A DNA stretch of 64,000 nucleotides, taken from contig JANXDI010000016.1 in NCBI GenBank assembly GCA_025059595.1, positions 1-64,000 of the forward strand, read 5' to 3'. Source of the stretch: Candidatus Calditenuaceae archaeon. Lineage in GTDB: Archaea > Thermoproteota > Nitrososphaeria_A > Caldarchaeales > Calditenuaceae. A program made the position numbers and the translations under genes. Below are positions 40,722 through 49,352 of the stretch, in pieces. Every line of letters starts with the position of its first letter. The stretch's first letter is position 1. The notes below the pieces were generated by a model that was not told the origin of the DNA, searched no databases, and saw nothing but the letters and a program-made list of their open reading frames with translations.

Positions 40722-41621
40722 TTACGGCTGGCCTGTTCCCCCGCTAGTCTGCCACAGCGTCTCGTCCTCTAACAAAATCTTCATCTCCTCAAACTCGAGC
40801 TTCTCGCCTCTTTCCAGTTTTGCAATAGCCTCCTTCTTCCTCTTAGCCTTGACCTCGCTAATTCTTCTCTTCATCAGCTCCTCCCTCTTTCCGCGGAGCA
40901 GCCTGTAGAACTCGTATATCTTCGAAGCCGCTAGTATTCTCTCGGCCTCAAGCCTATCCCTCTCCTCGCGCGCCTCGAGGTAGCTGGAGTGATGTCTGTC
41001 GGCCTCGACCTTCAGGTTGTCGTAAACGTTGTTAAGCATCTCCATCTCCGTCGAGATTTGGTTCAGCCTCGTTGAGACCTCGTCGAGCCTCTTCCTCTTC
41101 TCCTCCAACTCCTTCCTAACCTCCTCCATCTGCGGCGAAAGCTCGTTTAGCGAGAGGTGAATCTTCAGGGCCTTCTCATAATCTACCAGCATGGTCTCGA
41201 GTTTTGATGCCTCCTCGAAGAGCCTTCTCTCCTCTTCCCTGCTGACTCTGTGTGAGGCCAGGTAGAGGTCAATTTCGTCGAGCCTCTTCTTTATCCTGTT
41301 CACATCCATCGATAGTCTAAGACTCTTCAGCTCGCCCCGCAGCTGCCTCTTCTCAATAATGTAGTTGAGCAGCTTCTGCCTCAGCTCCCTCACATCGCGT
41401 CTCAGACCTCTACTCTCCTCAACGAGTGTAGCCTTCTCCTCCTTCAGAGCTCTCACCTTCTCCTTAATCTCCCTCATCCTCGTGTGGGTCTTATCCCTCT
41501 CGGCGATACTTTTGTTAATCTTCTTGTTCGCTTCCTCGATTCTCCTGTCAAGCTCGCCAATCTTCTCCTTCAGCTCCCCGATCTCCCTTGAAATCTCGTC
41601 TTCGATGCTCACGAACACCAC
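40722..41621 (-). CDS. Coiled-coil protein (COG1340-like), GPN GTPase partner
   Basis: This 299-residue protein is almost wholly coiled coil: EDEISREIGELKEKIGELDR, MREIKEKVRALKEEKATLVE, DVRELRQKLLNYIIEKRQLR, KELEEKRKRLDEVSTRLNQI, RRISEVKAKRKKEAIAKLER. Such archaeal coiled-coil proteins lie next to GPN-loop GTPases and may form long rods or scaffolds. It abuts the GTPase start by one base, suggesting a stable pair. No known enzyme domain is seen. Confidence 0.78.
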   Translation of the reverse strand: MVFVSIEDEISREIGELKEKIGELDRRIEEANKKINKSIAERDKTHTRMREIKEKVRALKEEKATLVEESRGLRRDVRELRQKLLNYIIEKRQLRGELKSLRLSMDVNRIKKRLDEIDLYLASHRVSREEERRLFEEASKLETMLVDYEKALKIHLSLNELSPQMEEVRKELEEKRKRLDEVSTRLNQISTEMEMLNNVYDNLKVEADRHHSSYLEAREERDRLEAERILAASKIYEFYRLLRGKREELMKRRISEVKAKRKKEAIAKLERGEKLEFEEMKILLEDETLWQTSGGTGQP

Positions 41622-42383
41622 CTACCTGAGCTCATACTCACCCTCGCTGACAACTCTCGTGACCGCGCCATGCAGCTCGCCGACCCCCTCCAGTGTTTTA
41701 GAAGAAACTGTGATGACCGGGAAGGTTCTGCCAACGTCGTGCAAGATATTTACAATATCCCTTGTTATAAGCATTTGCATGCCGCGATTTCGAGACTCAA
41801 TATCTACCTCAACCGCCTCTTGTGATGTTATCCATCTGCGAATTCGTTTGAGTATTCTTTTTGGGACTATGTCGAGTTTAGATATTGCGATTATTGTCTG
41901 TAGGTTTAGCGAGAGGTAGACTGAGGTTGCTAGAAATAGTGATGATGCGAAGAGCCGAGTTGTTTGGCTTGCAACAGGGTCCATCAAATATATGAGGATG
42001 CTGGGAATTCTTTTCAAACCCTTGACAATCGCCCTACCCTCCTTCCTGAAGGCGAAGAGCTCAAGCTGCCCCGGCGTGTCGATGAGCACATAGTCAACGG
42101 AGAGGTCCATTATCTCTGAATAGAGAGCGTCTATCTCCCTTACGGCCTCTCTCACAGATGCGACTAGCGCTGCGTTGGGGCCGAGGCCATACATCAGCAT
42201 CATCCGCTCGTAGTCGACGTATTCTCTGATGTCGACGTCCGGCTCATAGGGTAGGACAGTCGCGGCGGGGTCGAGGTTGACCGTCGCGACGCTCTGCTCG
42301 TTCTGTTTTAGCCACTCTGCGTAGGCCGCGGTTAGTGATGATTTTCCAGAACCGGCTGTCCCGACGAGATAAGCTATCCGCAA
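41622..42383 (-). CDS. GPN-loop GTPase
   Basis: This 253-residue G protein has the P-loop LVGTAGSGKSSLTAAYAEWL (Gly8-Ser15), the Gly-Pro-Asn insertion MYGLGPNAALVASV (68-70), DYVLIDTPGQLELFAFRKEG and a guanine site in IIAISKLDIVPKRIL. GPN proteins form dimers and are linked to RNA polymerase assembly in eukaryotes; archaea have one copy whose job is less clear. It lies after guaA (about 55 bases) and abuts the coiled-coil gene. Confidence 0.93.
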   Translation of the reverse strand: MRIAYLVGTAGSGKSSLTAAYAEWLKQNEQSVATVNLDPAATVLPYEPDVDIREYVDYERMMLMYGLGPNAALVASVREAVREIDALYSEIMDLSVDYVLIDTPGQLELFAFRKEGRAIVKGLKRIPSILIYLMDPVASQTTRLFASSLFLATSVYLSLNLQTIIAISKLDIVPKRILKRIRRWITSQEAVEVDIESRNRGMQMLITRDIVNILHDVGRTFPVITVSSKTLEGVGELHGAVTRVVSEGEYELR

Positions 42384-42438
42384 ACTCTAACCCTGCTGTC
42401 ATGGAGTATAATTTAACTGTGATTGGGTCTCCGAGTGG

Positions 42439-44007
42439 TTAGCAGAGCTCTATGGTGGCTGGAGGCTTAGATGTTACTGCGTAGGCGACCATAACGACTC
42501 CCTCAACCTCGTTCGTTATGCGGCGAGAGACTCTGTCCACAAGGTCGCTCGGTATCGGATACCAGTCGGCCGTCATGCCATCCTCGCTCGTCACAGCCCT
42601 TATGATGACCACAAAGCCCACGCTCCGGGCATCGCCCTTAACTCCAACCCACTTCGAGTCGAGGACGACAGCGAAGGCCTGCCAAACGGAGTCGTAAAAG
42701 CCGGCCCTCCGGAACTCCTCTTCGACTATCGCGTTAGCCTCTCGGCATATTCGCAGCTTCTCCTCCGTTACTTCGCCGTCAACTCTCACGGCGAGGCCAG
42801 GGCCGGGGAACGGATGCCGATTTATCACCGAGCTGGGAAGTCCTAGGGCCTTTGCGACCTCCCTCACCTCGTCCTTGTAGAGGTCTCTGAGGGGCTCTAT
42901 GAGCTTGAGGCCGAGCTTTTCCGGGAGGCCTGCGACGTTGTGGTGGCTCTTGATGAGGCTTGTAAGTACGCCTGTTGCGCCGCTCTCAACTCTGTCGGGA
43001 TAAATCGTCCCTTGAGCCAAGTATTTCACGTCCTCTATCTCAGCGGCGGCCCTCTCGAAGACCTCTATGAAGAGTCTCCCGATTATCCGCCTCTTCTCCT
43101 CAGGGTCTCTTACCCCGCTGAGCGCAGCGAGAAACTCTTCACTCGCGTCGATGAAATGGATGTTCCGAATCTGGAGCCGTTTCAGGCTCTCGAGGACGAG
43201 CTCCCTCTCCCCCTTCCGGAGAAGCCCGTGGTCTATGAAGATTACGTGTAGCCTGTCGCCTATCGCCCTCTGAATTATGGCGGCCGTGGTCATCGAGTCT
43301 ACACCACCGCTCACTCCGCAGACGACCTTCTCATCCTCCTTTACGGTATCCGCGACCTCTTTCACCATCCTGTCTATGACGTCGGTGGGCCGCCAGTCGA
43401 GCCTGCAGCCGGCCACACCTCTTAGGAAGTTCCTGAGAACATCCCTTCCGAGAGGTGTGTGCTTCACCTCAACGTGAAACTGGACCGAGTATATTCTCTT
43501 CTCCGCGTTCTCCATGGCAGCGATAATGTTACTCTCTGAGACTGCGGTAACCTTGAACCCCTCTGGAGGTTCGAGGACTGCGTCGCCGTGGCTCATCCAA
43601 GCATCGATACGCTTGGGCAGAGACGCGAAGAGCGCTGACTCTCCAATAATGTTAATGGATACGCGCCCATACTCAGCCTTGGAGCCGCGTAAAACTTTGC
43701 CACCGAACTGCTCACCGATGAGCTGGTGGCCATAACATATGCCGAAAATAGGTAACCCGCTCTCGAGAAGCCTCTTGTTAGGGTGCGGAGCACCTTCCTC
43801 GTAGACACTCCTAGGCCCGCCCGAAAGAATCAGGGCCTTGACATTCCCATAATTGACCAGCTCCTCCGGGGAGAGGTTGAACGGCACTATCTCCGAGAAT
43901 ACGCCGACCTCCCTACACCTCCTCGCTATCAGGTGAGTGTATTGGCCCCCGAAGTCGAGGATAAGAACTTTCTCCAAGGCACCCGAGTTGCTGTCTTTTC
44001 CGGGCAT
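42439..44007 (-). CDS. guaA: GMP synthase (fused glutaminase and synthetase)
   Basis: From ATG 44007 about 522 residues; a longer frame from 44070 is open, but the TATA-like ttaataaaacc at 44052-44062 (minus strand) argues for a start point near 44031. The N-terminal class I glutaminase has LILDFGGQYTHLIARRCREV, LSGGPRSVYEEGAP, the catalytic Cys in FGICYGHQLIGEQF and VQFHVEVKHTPLG; the C-terminal synthetase has VCGVSGGVDSMTTAAIIQRA, GLLRKGERELVLESL and HPFPGPGLAVRV. Many archaea carry the two halves as separate genes; here they are fused in the bacterial way. GTP synthesis. Confidence 0.93.
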   Translation of the reverse strand: MPGKDSNSGALEKVLILDFGGQYTHLIARRCREVGVFSEIVPFNLSPEELVNYGNVKALILSGGPRSVYEEGAPHPNKRLLESGLPIFGICYGHQLIGEQFGGKVLRGSKAEYGRVSINIIGESALFASLPKRIDAWMSHGDAVLEPPEGFKVTAVSESNIIAAMENAEKRIYSVQFHVEVKHTPLGRDVLRNFLRGVAGCRLDWRPTDVIDRMVKEVADTVKEDEKVVCGVSGGVDSMTTAAIIQRAIGDRLHVIFIDHGLLRKGERELVLESLKRLQIRNIHFIDASEEFLAALSGVRDPEEKRRIIGRLFIEVFERAAAEIEDVKYLAQGTIYPDRVESGATGVLTSLIKSHHNVAGLPEKLGLKLIEPLRDLYKDEVREVAKALGLPSSVINRHPFPGPGLAVRVDGEVTEEKLRICREANAIVEEEFRRAGFYDSVWQAFAVVLDSKWVGVKGDARSVGFVVIIRAVTSEDGMTADWYPIPSDLVDRVSRRITNEVEGVVMVAYAVTSKPPATIELC

Positions 44008-44233
44008 CAATACCTTTACCCTACCCTCTCCGAAAAATTCCATTTTAACCCCCTTAATAAAACCAACCAATTATTGAAGTGGCGAACGAGCGGATTATGT
44101 CAAAGGCCTGTGTGGATGAGGTTGGCTTCAGCTGGTTTTCGCTGACTTGGTTCTCCGCTTCTCCGTGTTCTCGGTGAGGATGTGGGTATGGAGTTGCTTT
44201 AATACTAGTTGATGTGTTGTCCGTGGAGAGCTC

Positions 44234-45091
44234 ATGAGGGTCGGGGAGCTTAAGGCCGTTCTCCCCATAGCCGGCTTGGGGACTCGGATGCTTCCAGCCA
44301 CCAAGGAGCAGCCGAAGGAGATGCTCCCGGTCTTCGCCAAGAGCGAAAACGGGTCGCTCTGCGTCAAACCCATCATCCAGCTAATCTTTGAGCAGCTATT
44401 CGACGTCGGCATCCGCCAGTTCATTATGGTGGTAGGCAGGGGGAAAAGGGCGGTTGAGGACCACTTTACTCCAGACCAGGGCTTCCTCGAGATAATTAGG
44501 AGGAGCAGGAGCCCGCTACTCGGAGACTTTGAAGCTTTTTACAGGAGGGTCAACGAGTCTACTCTTGTCTGGGTAAATCAGCCTCATCCGCTCGGCTTTG
44601 GGCATGCCGTCCTCCTCTGCGAGAGCGCCGTCGGGGTCTCACCCTTCATTGTCCACGCCGGCGACACTTACATCGTTAATGGTGCCGAGGTAATCGAGCG
44701 TATGTTTAAGCGATTCGAGGAGGGTGGTGCGGAGGTGATGCTGCTGCTTCAGGAGGTTGAGGACCCGCGGCAGTATGGTGTCGCAGAGGTTTCCGAGGTC
44801 GGCGGTAGACTGATGGTTAGGCGGGTTGAAGAGAAGCCCTCTGAGCCGCGCTCGAATCTTGTGATTGTCCCCCTATACATTTTCAGGCCGTCTCTCTTTG
44901 ACGCCCTGAGGTTGGTGAAGCCGGGTGTTGGCGGTGAGCTCCAGCTGACCGATGGAATTCAGAAGCTCATCGACCGGGGCTACAGGGTTGAGGCGGTGAA
45001 GCTTGGGGATGGTCTGAAGATGGACGTTGGGTCGCCCCAGCTCTATTGGGAGGCCCTCCAGCTCTCCTACAGCCTCTCGAGTAAACCCTAA
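44234..45091 (+). CDS. galU: UTP-glucose-1-phosphate uridylyltransferase
   Basis: This 285-residue protein has the nucleotidyltransferase signature AVLPIAGLGTRMLPATKEQP, VKPIIQLIFEQLFDVGIRQF, HAGDTYIVNGAEV and the GalU-like VEEKPSEPRSNLVIVPLYIF, GGELQLTDGIQKLIDRGYRV and DVGSPQLYWEAL. It makes UDP-glucose. It is 15 bases before the UDP-glucose dehydrogenase, giving UDP-glucuronate. A tttaatact tract near 44198-44207 is a TATA element. Confidence 0.92.
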   Translation: MRVGELKAVLPIAGLGTRMLPATKEQPKEMLPVFAKSENGSLCVKPIIQLIFEQLFDVGIRQFIMVVGRGKRAVEDHFTPDQGFLEIIRRSRSPLLGDFEAFYRRVNESTLVWVNQPHPLGFGHAVLLCESAVGVSPFIVHAGDTYIVNGAEVIERMFKRFEEGGAEVMLLLQEVEDPRQYGVAEVSEVGGRLMVRRVEEKPSEPRSNLVIVPLYIFRPSLFDALRLVKPGVGGELQLTDGIQKLIDRGYRVEAVKLGDGLKMDVGSPQLYWEALQLSYSLSSKP

Positions 45092-45106
45092 AGCCATCTG
45101 AATCCG

Positions 45107-46483
45107 ATGTTCAGCGCGTCTAAGATGCTACCAGGAGTAAGGAGTGTAGTGGTCATAGGCGCCGGATACGTTGGCCTGACGCTCAGTGTGTTCCTCGCAT
45201 CGAGGGGTGTGAGGACGGTCTGCGTGGAGAGGGATGCGGAGCGAGCCGGAAAAATCATGAGAGGCCACTCACCCATACATGAGGAGGGCCTTCCTGAGCT
45301 TCTGAAGAAGGTGATTAGAGAAGGGATGCTGGAGGCTCGGACCGAGCTCGGCGACACGCTCGAGGGGGCCGACATAGTCTTCATAACCGTGGGGACACCA
45401 ACCGGGAGTAACGGAGGACCAGACCTTTCACAGGTCGAGGAGGCTTCGAGGCAGATTGGTGAGGCGCTAGCTGCAACGAAGCGCGGCTCGCCACTCATAG
45501 TCGTCAAAAGCACAGTTCCTCCGGGCACAACTTGGAACATCGTGAGGCCTATTATCGAGAGCGCGAGCGGCCGCTCATGTGGTGAGGGGTTCCACCTCTG
45601 CGTCAACCCTGAGTTCCTGAGGGAGGGCTCGGCTCTTCAAGACACGATTACCCCCGACAGAATAGTCATAGGCGCGAAGCACGGCGTCGCCTCGGAGAAA
45701 CTGGTCAGATTCTACGAGGCCCTATACCAGCCAGCCAAGATACCGACTTTGATAACCACCCCGTCCAACGCCGAGCTCATAAAACTCGCGACAAACGCCT
45801 TCCTCGCCCTCAAAATCAGCTTCATCAACCTCATCTCACAACTCTGCGAGTCCCTCGAGGACGGAGATGTAGGAGTTGTAGCCGAGGGGCTGGGGCTCGA
45901 CCCTCGGATAGGACCACTCTTCCTGAGGGCGGGTCTGGGCTTCGGGGGGAGCTGCCTTCCCAAAGACCTCCGAGCGCTTAAAGCCTTTACATCGAGTAGG
46001 GGAGTTGATATCTCACTCCTCGAAGCGATACTCAACATCAACAGGGCGCAGAGGATACGCGTCGTGGAGAGGGCTGAGAGGCTTCTCGGCAGCCTAGCAG
46101 GCAAGAGGGTCGCGGTGCTTGGCCTCGCCTTCAAGCCCGGCACCGACGACGTGAGAGAGGCCGCCTCCATCGATGTAATCAGAGAGCTCCTAGCCCGAGG
46201 AGCTGAAGTGAGTGTCCACGACCCCGTCGCCACCGAGAACGCCCGGAATCTCCTTGACAAAACAGTTCACTACGCCTCGAGCGCAGAGGACTGTCTGGAT
46301 GGTGCGGACCTCGCCATAATCGCGACAGAGTGGCCGGAATACGCCTCACTCACTCCAAACAAAATCAAGACAAAGATGAGGAACCCGCTACTGATAGATG
46401 GGAGGCGGGTCCTGAATCCCCAGCCGCTCGAGGAGGCCGGCATAAAGGTATACACTGTGGGCAGGAGCTCGGAGGCTGTCTAA
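45107..46483 (+). CDS. UDP-glucose/UDP-sugar 6-dehydrogenase
   Basis: This 458-residue protein has a Rossmann N-terminus (SVVVIGAGYVGLTLSVFLAS), HSPIHEEGLPELLKK, FITVGTPTGSNGGPDLSQVE, KSTVPPGTTWNIVRPIIESA, VNPEFLREGSAL, the catalytic Cys in LGFGGSCLPKDLRALKAFTS, and a C-terminal GLAFKPGTDDVREAASIDVI. This is the UDP-glucose/UDP-N-acetylmannosamine dehydrogenase family. Its neighbour GalU favours UDP-glucose. The product is a precursor for surface sugars. Confidence 0.93.
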   Translation: MFSASKMLPGVRSVVVIGAGYVGLTLSVFLASRGVRTVCVERDAERAGKIMRGHSPIHEEGLPELLKKVIREGMLEARTELGDTLEGADIVFITVGTPTGSNGGPDLSQVEEASRQIGEALAATKRGSPLIVVKSTVPPGTTWNIVRPIIESASGRSCGEGFHLCVNPEFLREGSALQDTITPDRIVIGAKHGVASEKLVRFYEALYQPAKIPTLITTPSNAELIKLATNAFLALKISFINLISQLCESLEDGDVGVVAEGLGLDPRIGPLFLRAGLGFGGSCLPKDLRALKAFTSSRGVDISLLEAILNINRAQRIRVVERAERLLGSLAGKRVAVLGLAFKPGTDDVREAASIDVIRELLARGAEVSVHDPVATENARNLLDKTVHYASSAEDCLDGADLAIIATEWPEYASLTPNKIKTKMRNPLLIDGRRVLNPQPLEEAGIKVYTVGRSSEAV

Positions 46484-46499
46484 TCGGCTTGAGCTGGGA

Positions 46500-46512
46500 T
46501 AAGGTTATTTGT
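46500..46512 (+). promoter_or_regulatory. TATA-like element before tRNA-Val
   Basis: taaggttatttgt at about 46500-46512 is TATA-like and lies 36-44 bases before the tRNA 5' end, which would allow a short leader removed by RNase P. The ugd stop is only 17 bases upstream, so read-through from ugd is also possible. Confidence 0.35.
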
Positions 46513-46543
46513 AGCGGCAAACAATCGACTCTGAGCCGGAGAG

Positions 46544-46615
46544 GGGGCCGTGGTCTAGCGGTATGACGCCGCCCTCACACGGCGGAGGTCGTGGGTTCGA
46601 ATCCCACCGGCCCCA
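46544..46615 (+). tRNA. tRNA-Val (CAC)
   Basis: A complete 72-base cloverleaf: acceptor stem GGGGCCG (46544-46550) pairs with CGGCCCC (46608-46614), discriminator A 46615. The anticodon stem CCGCC pairs with GGCGG around the loop CTCACAC, giving anticodon CAC for valine GTG. The T arm is GTGGG-TTCGAAT-CCCAC. No intron is present and CCA is not encoded. It follows the UDP-sugar dehydrogenase on the same strand, and the convergent alpha/beta hydrolase ends four bases beyond it. Confidence 0.96.
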
Positions 46616-46619
46616 CACG

Positions 46620-47462
46620 TTACCGGACAATCCTTCGTGAGAGGAAATCCCTCAGCTTCTCGTTTACCAGCTTGGGGTTCTCCAACTGCGGTATATGCCC
46701 CGCGTCCGGGACGACAAAGACCTCCGCCCCAATCTTCTCAGCCAACTCGATATTCATCTTCACAGGGACCCACTCGTCGCGCTCACCCAGAATGAATAGA
46801 GCCGGAGCCCTCAACTCCTCCAGAAACTTAGGGTGAAAACTCTCCAATATTCTGGAGGCCTCTATGAGGGTCGTGCCGGAGTTCTTTATGGAGAAATAGA
46901 AGCCTGTAACTATCTCATCGTCAATCGCTTCCTTCCTCCAGACTGAGCTAAGAAGCGCCTTCCTCACGAAGCCCCTCCTGAGAAGAAATGGCGCAAGGAT
47001 TCGGGCGACCATCCTCTTTCTCGCGAGTTTAGTGAATCCCTCTCTAGGTCCGCGGCCTGCAGCCGACAGGGCGGGGTTGATGAGAGCTACCCGCTCCACG
47101 ATATCCGCGTATCTTGATGCAAATGAAGCCGCCACCGCTCCACCCATCGAGTGGCCCACAAGCGAAACCCTCCCGACACCGAGAGCCTCCAAAAATCCGC
47201 GAAGATGTTCAACCAAGGGCTCAAGTCTGAGACCACCCGGCAGGGGCTCGGAAAGACCGAAACCCGGCAGGTCAACCGCAACCACCCTAAAGCTCCTCGA
47301 AAGCTCGCGGTAATTCCTAAGCCAGCTGAAGGACGAAGACGCCCACCCATGTATCAGGAGTACCGACTCGCCTTCGCCGAGGTCGACGCAGAAAACGGCC
47401 CTGCCGCCTACATAGACGCTCTTACCCAGTGCTAAATGGCCCCTCCAAGCGTCACCGCTCAA
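46620..47462 (-). CDS. Alpha/beta-fold hydrolase
   Basis: 280 residues from TTG 47462 (longer in-frame starts up to 47654 have no family match and lie past the promoter). Motifs: VLLIHGWASSSFSWLRNYRE, VVAVDLPGFGLSEPLPGG, the nucleophile GHSMGG in LVGHSMGGAVAASFASR, PALFILGERDEWVPVKMN and a final PDAGHIPQLENPKLVNEKL with the catalytic His. GAGAGGA at 47473-47479 (minus strand) is nine bases before the TTG. A minus-strand TATA box (ttttatatgg, 47497-47507) fits. The substrate is unknown. Confidence 0.87.
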   Translation of the reverse strand: MSGDAWRGHLALGKSVYVGGRAVFCVDLGEGESVLLIHGWASSSFSWLRNYRELSRSFRVVAVDLPGFGLSEPLPGGLRLEPLVEHLRGFLEALGVGRVSLVGHSMGGAVAASFASRYADIVERVALINPALSAAGRGPREGFTKLARKRMVARILAPFLLRRGFVRKALLSSVWRKEAIDDEIVTGFYFSIKNSGTTLIEASRILESFHPKFLEELRAPALFILGERDEWVPVKMNIELAEKIGAEVFVVPDAGHIPQLENPKLVNEKLRDFLSRRIVR

Positions 47463-47593
47463 CTGTCCGAATCCTCTCGAGAATCGCCGAACCGGGCCAT
47501 ATAAAACATCACTTCGCCCCTTCCGTGAAAGGGGGTTGAAAGGCCGCCCGTGGGGGCTTAAAGATTTAATTACTCTTTCTGCTGTGAGGGGCT
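47463..47593. promoter_or_regulatory. Divergent promoter: hydrolase / PIG-L deacetylase
   Basis: ccatataaaac (47497-47507) is the minus-strand TATA box for the alpha/beta hydrolase. gcttaaagatttaat (47556-47570) is a plus-strand TATA-like tract about 27 bases before GTG 47594. Both genes appear to have short or no leaders. Confidence 0.5.
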
Positions 47594-48364
47594 GTGACCC
47601 TTCCGAGTGTTGAGGCTTTAAGGTCTGCGATAGGTCTGAGGACTGAGGAGGCATTTGAGACTTGTAGAACCGCCCTCTCGATTCAGCCCCACCCCGACGA
47701 CACGGAGATAGCTGCTGGCGGCACCGTCGCTAAGCTCGCGTCGCGGGGCGTCAAAGTCGTCTATGTGACCGTGACCGATGGAGGTGCAGGGACCATGGAC
47801 CCTTCTATGCCGTGGGAGGAGCTTGTGAGAATCCGGAAGAGAGAGCAGGAGGAGGCCGCAAAGACGCTGGGCGTCTCCGAGCTGGTCTGGCTTAATTTCA
47901 GGGACTCCGAGCTTCGGCCCACACTCGAGCTCCGGAACAGGCTCATAACAGTGATAAGGCGCTACAAGCCGGATGTCATCCTGACTGTAGACCCTTGGCT
48001 ACCATATGAGGCCCACCCCGACCACATCGCGGTAGGTTTAGCCGCGAGCGAGGCATTCTTCTTCAGCAACCTAGCCGGCGTCAACCGCTCAGACCTTGAG
48101 ATGGGCCTCGAGCCCCACACCACGAGATACATCGCCTACTACTGGACCAGAACCCCTAACCACTACGTCGACATCTCAGACCTCATCGAGGTTAAGAGGA
48201 GGGCGATGTCCATGCATAAGTCCCAGTTCACTGAAGAAATTGTGGAACTTCTCGTTAGGTATTCTGAGTTGCTTGGGCTTAGGGTTGGTTACAAGTATGC
48301 TGAGGCCTTCAAGATTCTCAATCCCCTAGCTTTGCATGTAAACCCCTTCGCCGAAATTCTCTGA
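47594..48364 (+). CDS. PIG-L/LmbE family deacetylase
   Basis: This 256-residue protein starts at GTG 47594. The metal motif SIQPHPDDTEIAAGGTVAKL, then VTVTDGGAGTMDPSM, WLNFRDSELRPTLELRNRLI and HPDHIAVGLAASEAFF place it with zinc-dependent N-acetylglucosamine-type deacetylases (PIG-L/LmbE). The exact substrate is unknown; candidates include N-acetyl sugars of lipids, glycans or small molecules. It has no operon partner. Confidence 0.88.
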   Translation: MTLPSVEALRSAIGLRTEEAFETCRTALSIQPHPDDTEIAAGGTVAKLASRGVKVVYVTVTDGGAGTMDPSMPWEELVRIRKREQEEAAKTLGVSELVWLNFRDSELRPTLELRNRLITVIRRYKPDVILTVDPWLPYEAHPDHIAVGLAASEAFFFSNLAGVNRSDLEMGLEPHTTRYIAYYWTRTPNHYVDISDLIEVKRRAMSMHKSQFTEEIVELLVRYSELLGLRVGYKYAEAFKILNPLALHVNPFAEIL

Positions 48365-48450
48365 TTCTTTGATTGCGAGCAGGCTGGCACGAAGGTTTTT
48401 ATTCTGGTGAGTGAGTGAGTCTCGTGCATAGACCAGAGGGAGTGAGAAGC

Positions 48451-48723
48451 ATGTCCGCGAGTGAGGTAACCGTACTGGTTGGAAAGAAGCCGGCGATGAG
48501 CTATGTCTTGGCGTGTCTGATATCGCTGCAGCAGGGGCAGAACGTGACGCTGAAGGCGAGGGGCAGGTCGATAAGCAGGGCCGTCGACGTCGTTCAGATT
48601 TTGAAGAACAGGTTCTACAGAGACCTGAAGGTCCAGGAGATTAGACTGGGCACGGAGATGCTGAAGGGTCAGGACAACAGAGACGTGAACGTGAGCACCA
48701 TCGAGATAAAGATAGGCTCCTGA
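48451..48723 (+). CDS. alba: DNA/RNA-binding protein Alba
   Basis: 90 residues from ATG 48451 (an upstream GTG at 48415 is also in frame). VTVLVGKKPAMSYVLACLIS, TLKARGRSISRAVDVVQILK, NRFYRDLKVQEIRLGTEML and VSTIEIKIGS fit the family. The KKPAMSYV loop carries the lysine that can be acetylated in Alba. GAGGGAGTGAG at about 48437-48447 is a good ribosome site. It packs the chromosome and binds RNA. The deacetylase at 3.1 kb might act on it, which is inference. Confidence 0.93.
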   Translation: MSASEVTVLVGKKPAMSYVLACLISLQQGQNVTLKARGRSISRAVDVVQILKNRFYRDLKVQEIRLGTEMLKGQDNRDVNVSTIEIKIGS

Positions 48724-48787
48724 GGACCTGCCGCTGAAGAAGATTAAAAACCAGAGAGGCTGAGGATAGACTTGGAGGCGGTGATGG

Positions 48788-49285
48788 CTGAAGATTCCGG
48801 TCTGCGAATTCGACCTCCGGAGCGGGGCTCTCTGCCCGAGTTGTCAGAGGAAGCTGGAGCGAGGCGAGGTTACGCGGCTCGACATCGAGGTTCTAACCGC
48901 TCTAATCGACCTGAATCTTTCATTCCTTTCTCAAGCTGAGTACGCCGGCTCTATACGCCAGAGGAACAAAATTTTTGTGTTTCTCCGGAATGTAGAGGCA
49001 TCTGTTCAGGAGTTCATGGAGGCCTCGGTTCAGCTTTCGCGGAGGCTGAGGACGCTTGTCAGGGTTTTGAGGGACCAGCGCTCTTTCAACAACTTTCTAG
49101 CTGAGCTGCTGGCTCCGGCGAAGATTCAGTCGATAAACGTGGTATGGCTGCCGGACGGGTCTGAGGAGACGATTGTCTCGGTGGACGACACGTCTAAGCT
49201 CCAGTTTCAGGTTGACGAGATTGTGGAGATGGTTAGAGGTCTTAAGGGTAAGGTCATACGGGTTGAGAGGGCTTCGCGGCGCTAG
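48788..49285 (+). CDS. Zinc-ribbon and KH-like protein (NusA-like archaeal family) with CTG start
   Basis: From CTG 48788 the frame gives KIPVCEFDLRSGALCPSCQR, KLERGEVTRLDIEVLTALID and later (about 65-165) RNKIFVFLRNVEASVQEFME, LLAPAKIQSINVVWLPDGSE, DEIVEMVRGLKGKVIRVERA. This is the start and tail of an archaeal family that joins a zinc ribbon to a KH-like domain and is likely RNA-binding. No ATG, GTG or TTG lies in frame before the ribbon; the stop just upstream is at 48782-48784. GGAGG at 48774-48778 is nine bases before the CTG. A nearby ATG 48784 is in a different frame. One ribbon cysteine appears to be Asp (CEFD). Confidence 0.65.
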   Translation: MKIPVCEFDLRSGALCPSCQRKLERGEVTRLDIEVLTALIDLNLSFLSQAEYAGSIRQRNKIFVFLRNVEASVQEFMEASVQLSRRLRTLVRVLRDQRSFNNFLAELLAPAKIQSINVVWLPDGSEETIVSVDDTSKLQFQVDEIVEMVRGLKGKVIRVERASRR

Positions 49286-49352
49286 TTTATTGAGGCTTTC
49301 ACGCATCCCTTAAATACGCGGAGCATAGTGAAGTCCACGGTCTCGAAACTCT

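Noticed and set aside
44071..44233. Possible second box C/D sRNA before galU
   Set aside because: GGATGA and CTGA are present, but the spacing between them is about 22 bases and no second pair of boxes exists.
47463..47654. N-terminal extension of the alpha/beta hydrolase
   Set aside because: It crosses its own TATA box and lacks family residues; TTG 47462 has a ribosome site nine bases before.
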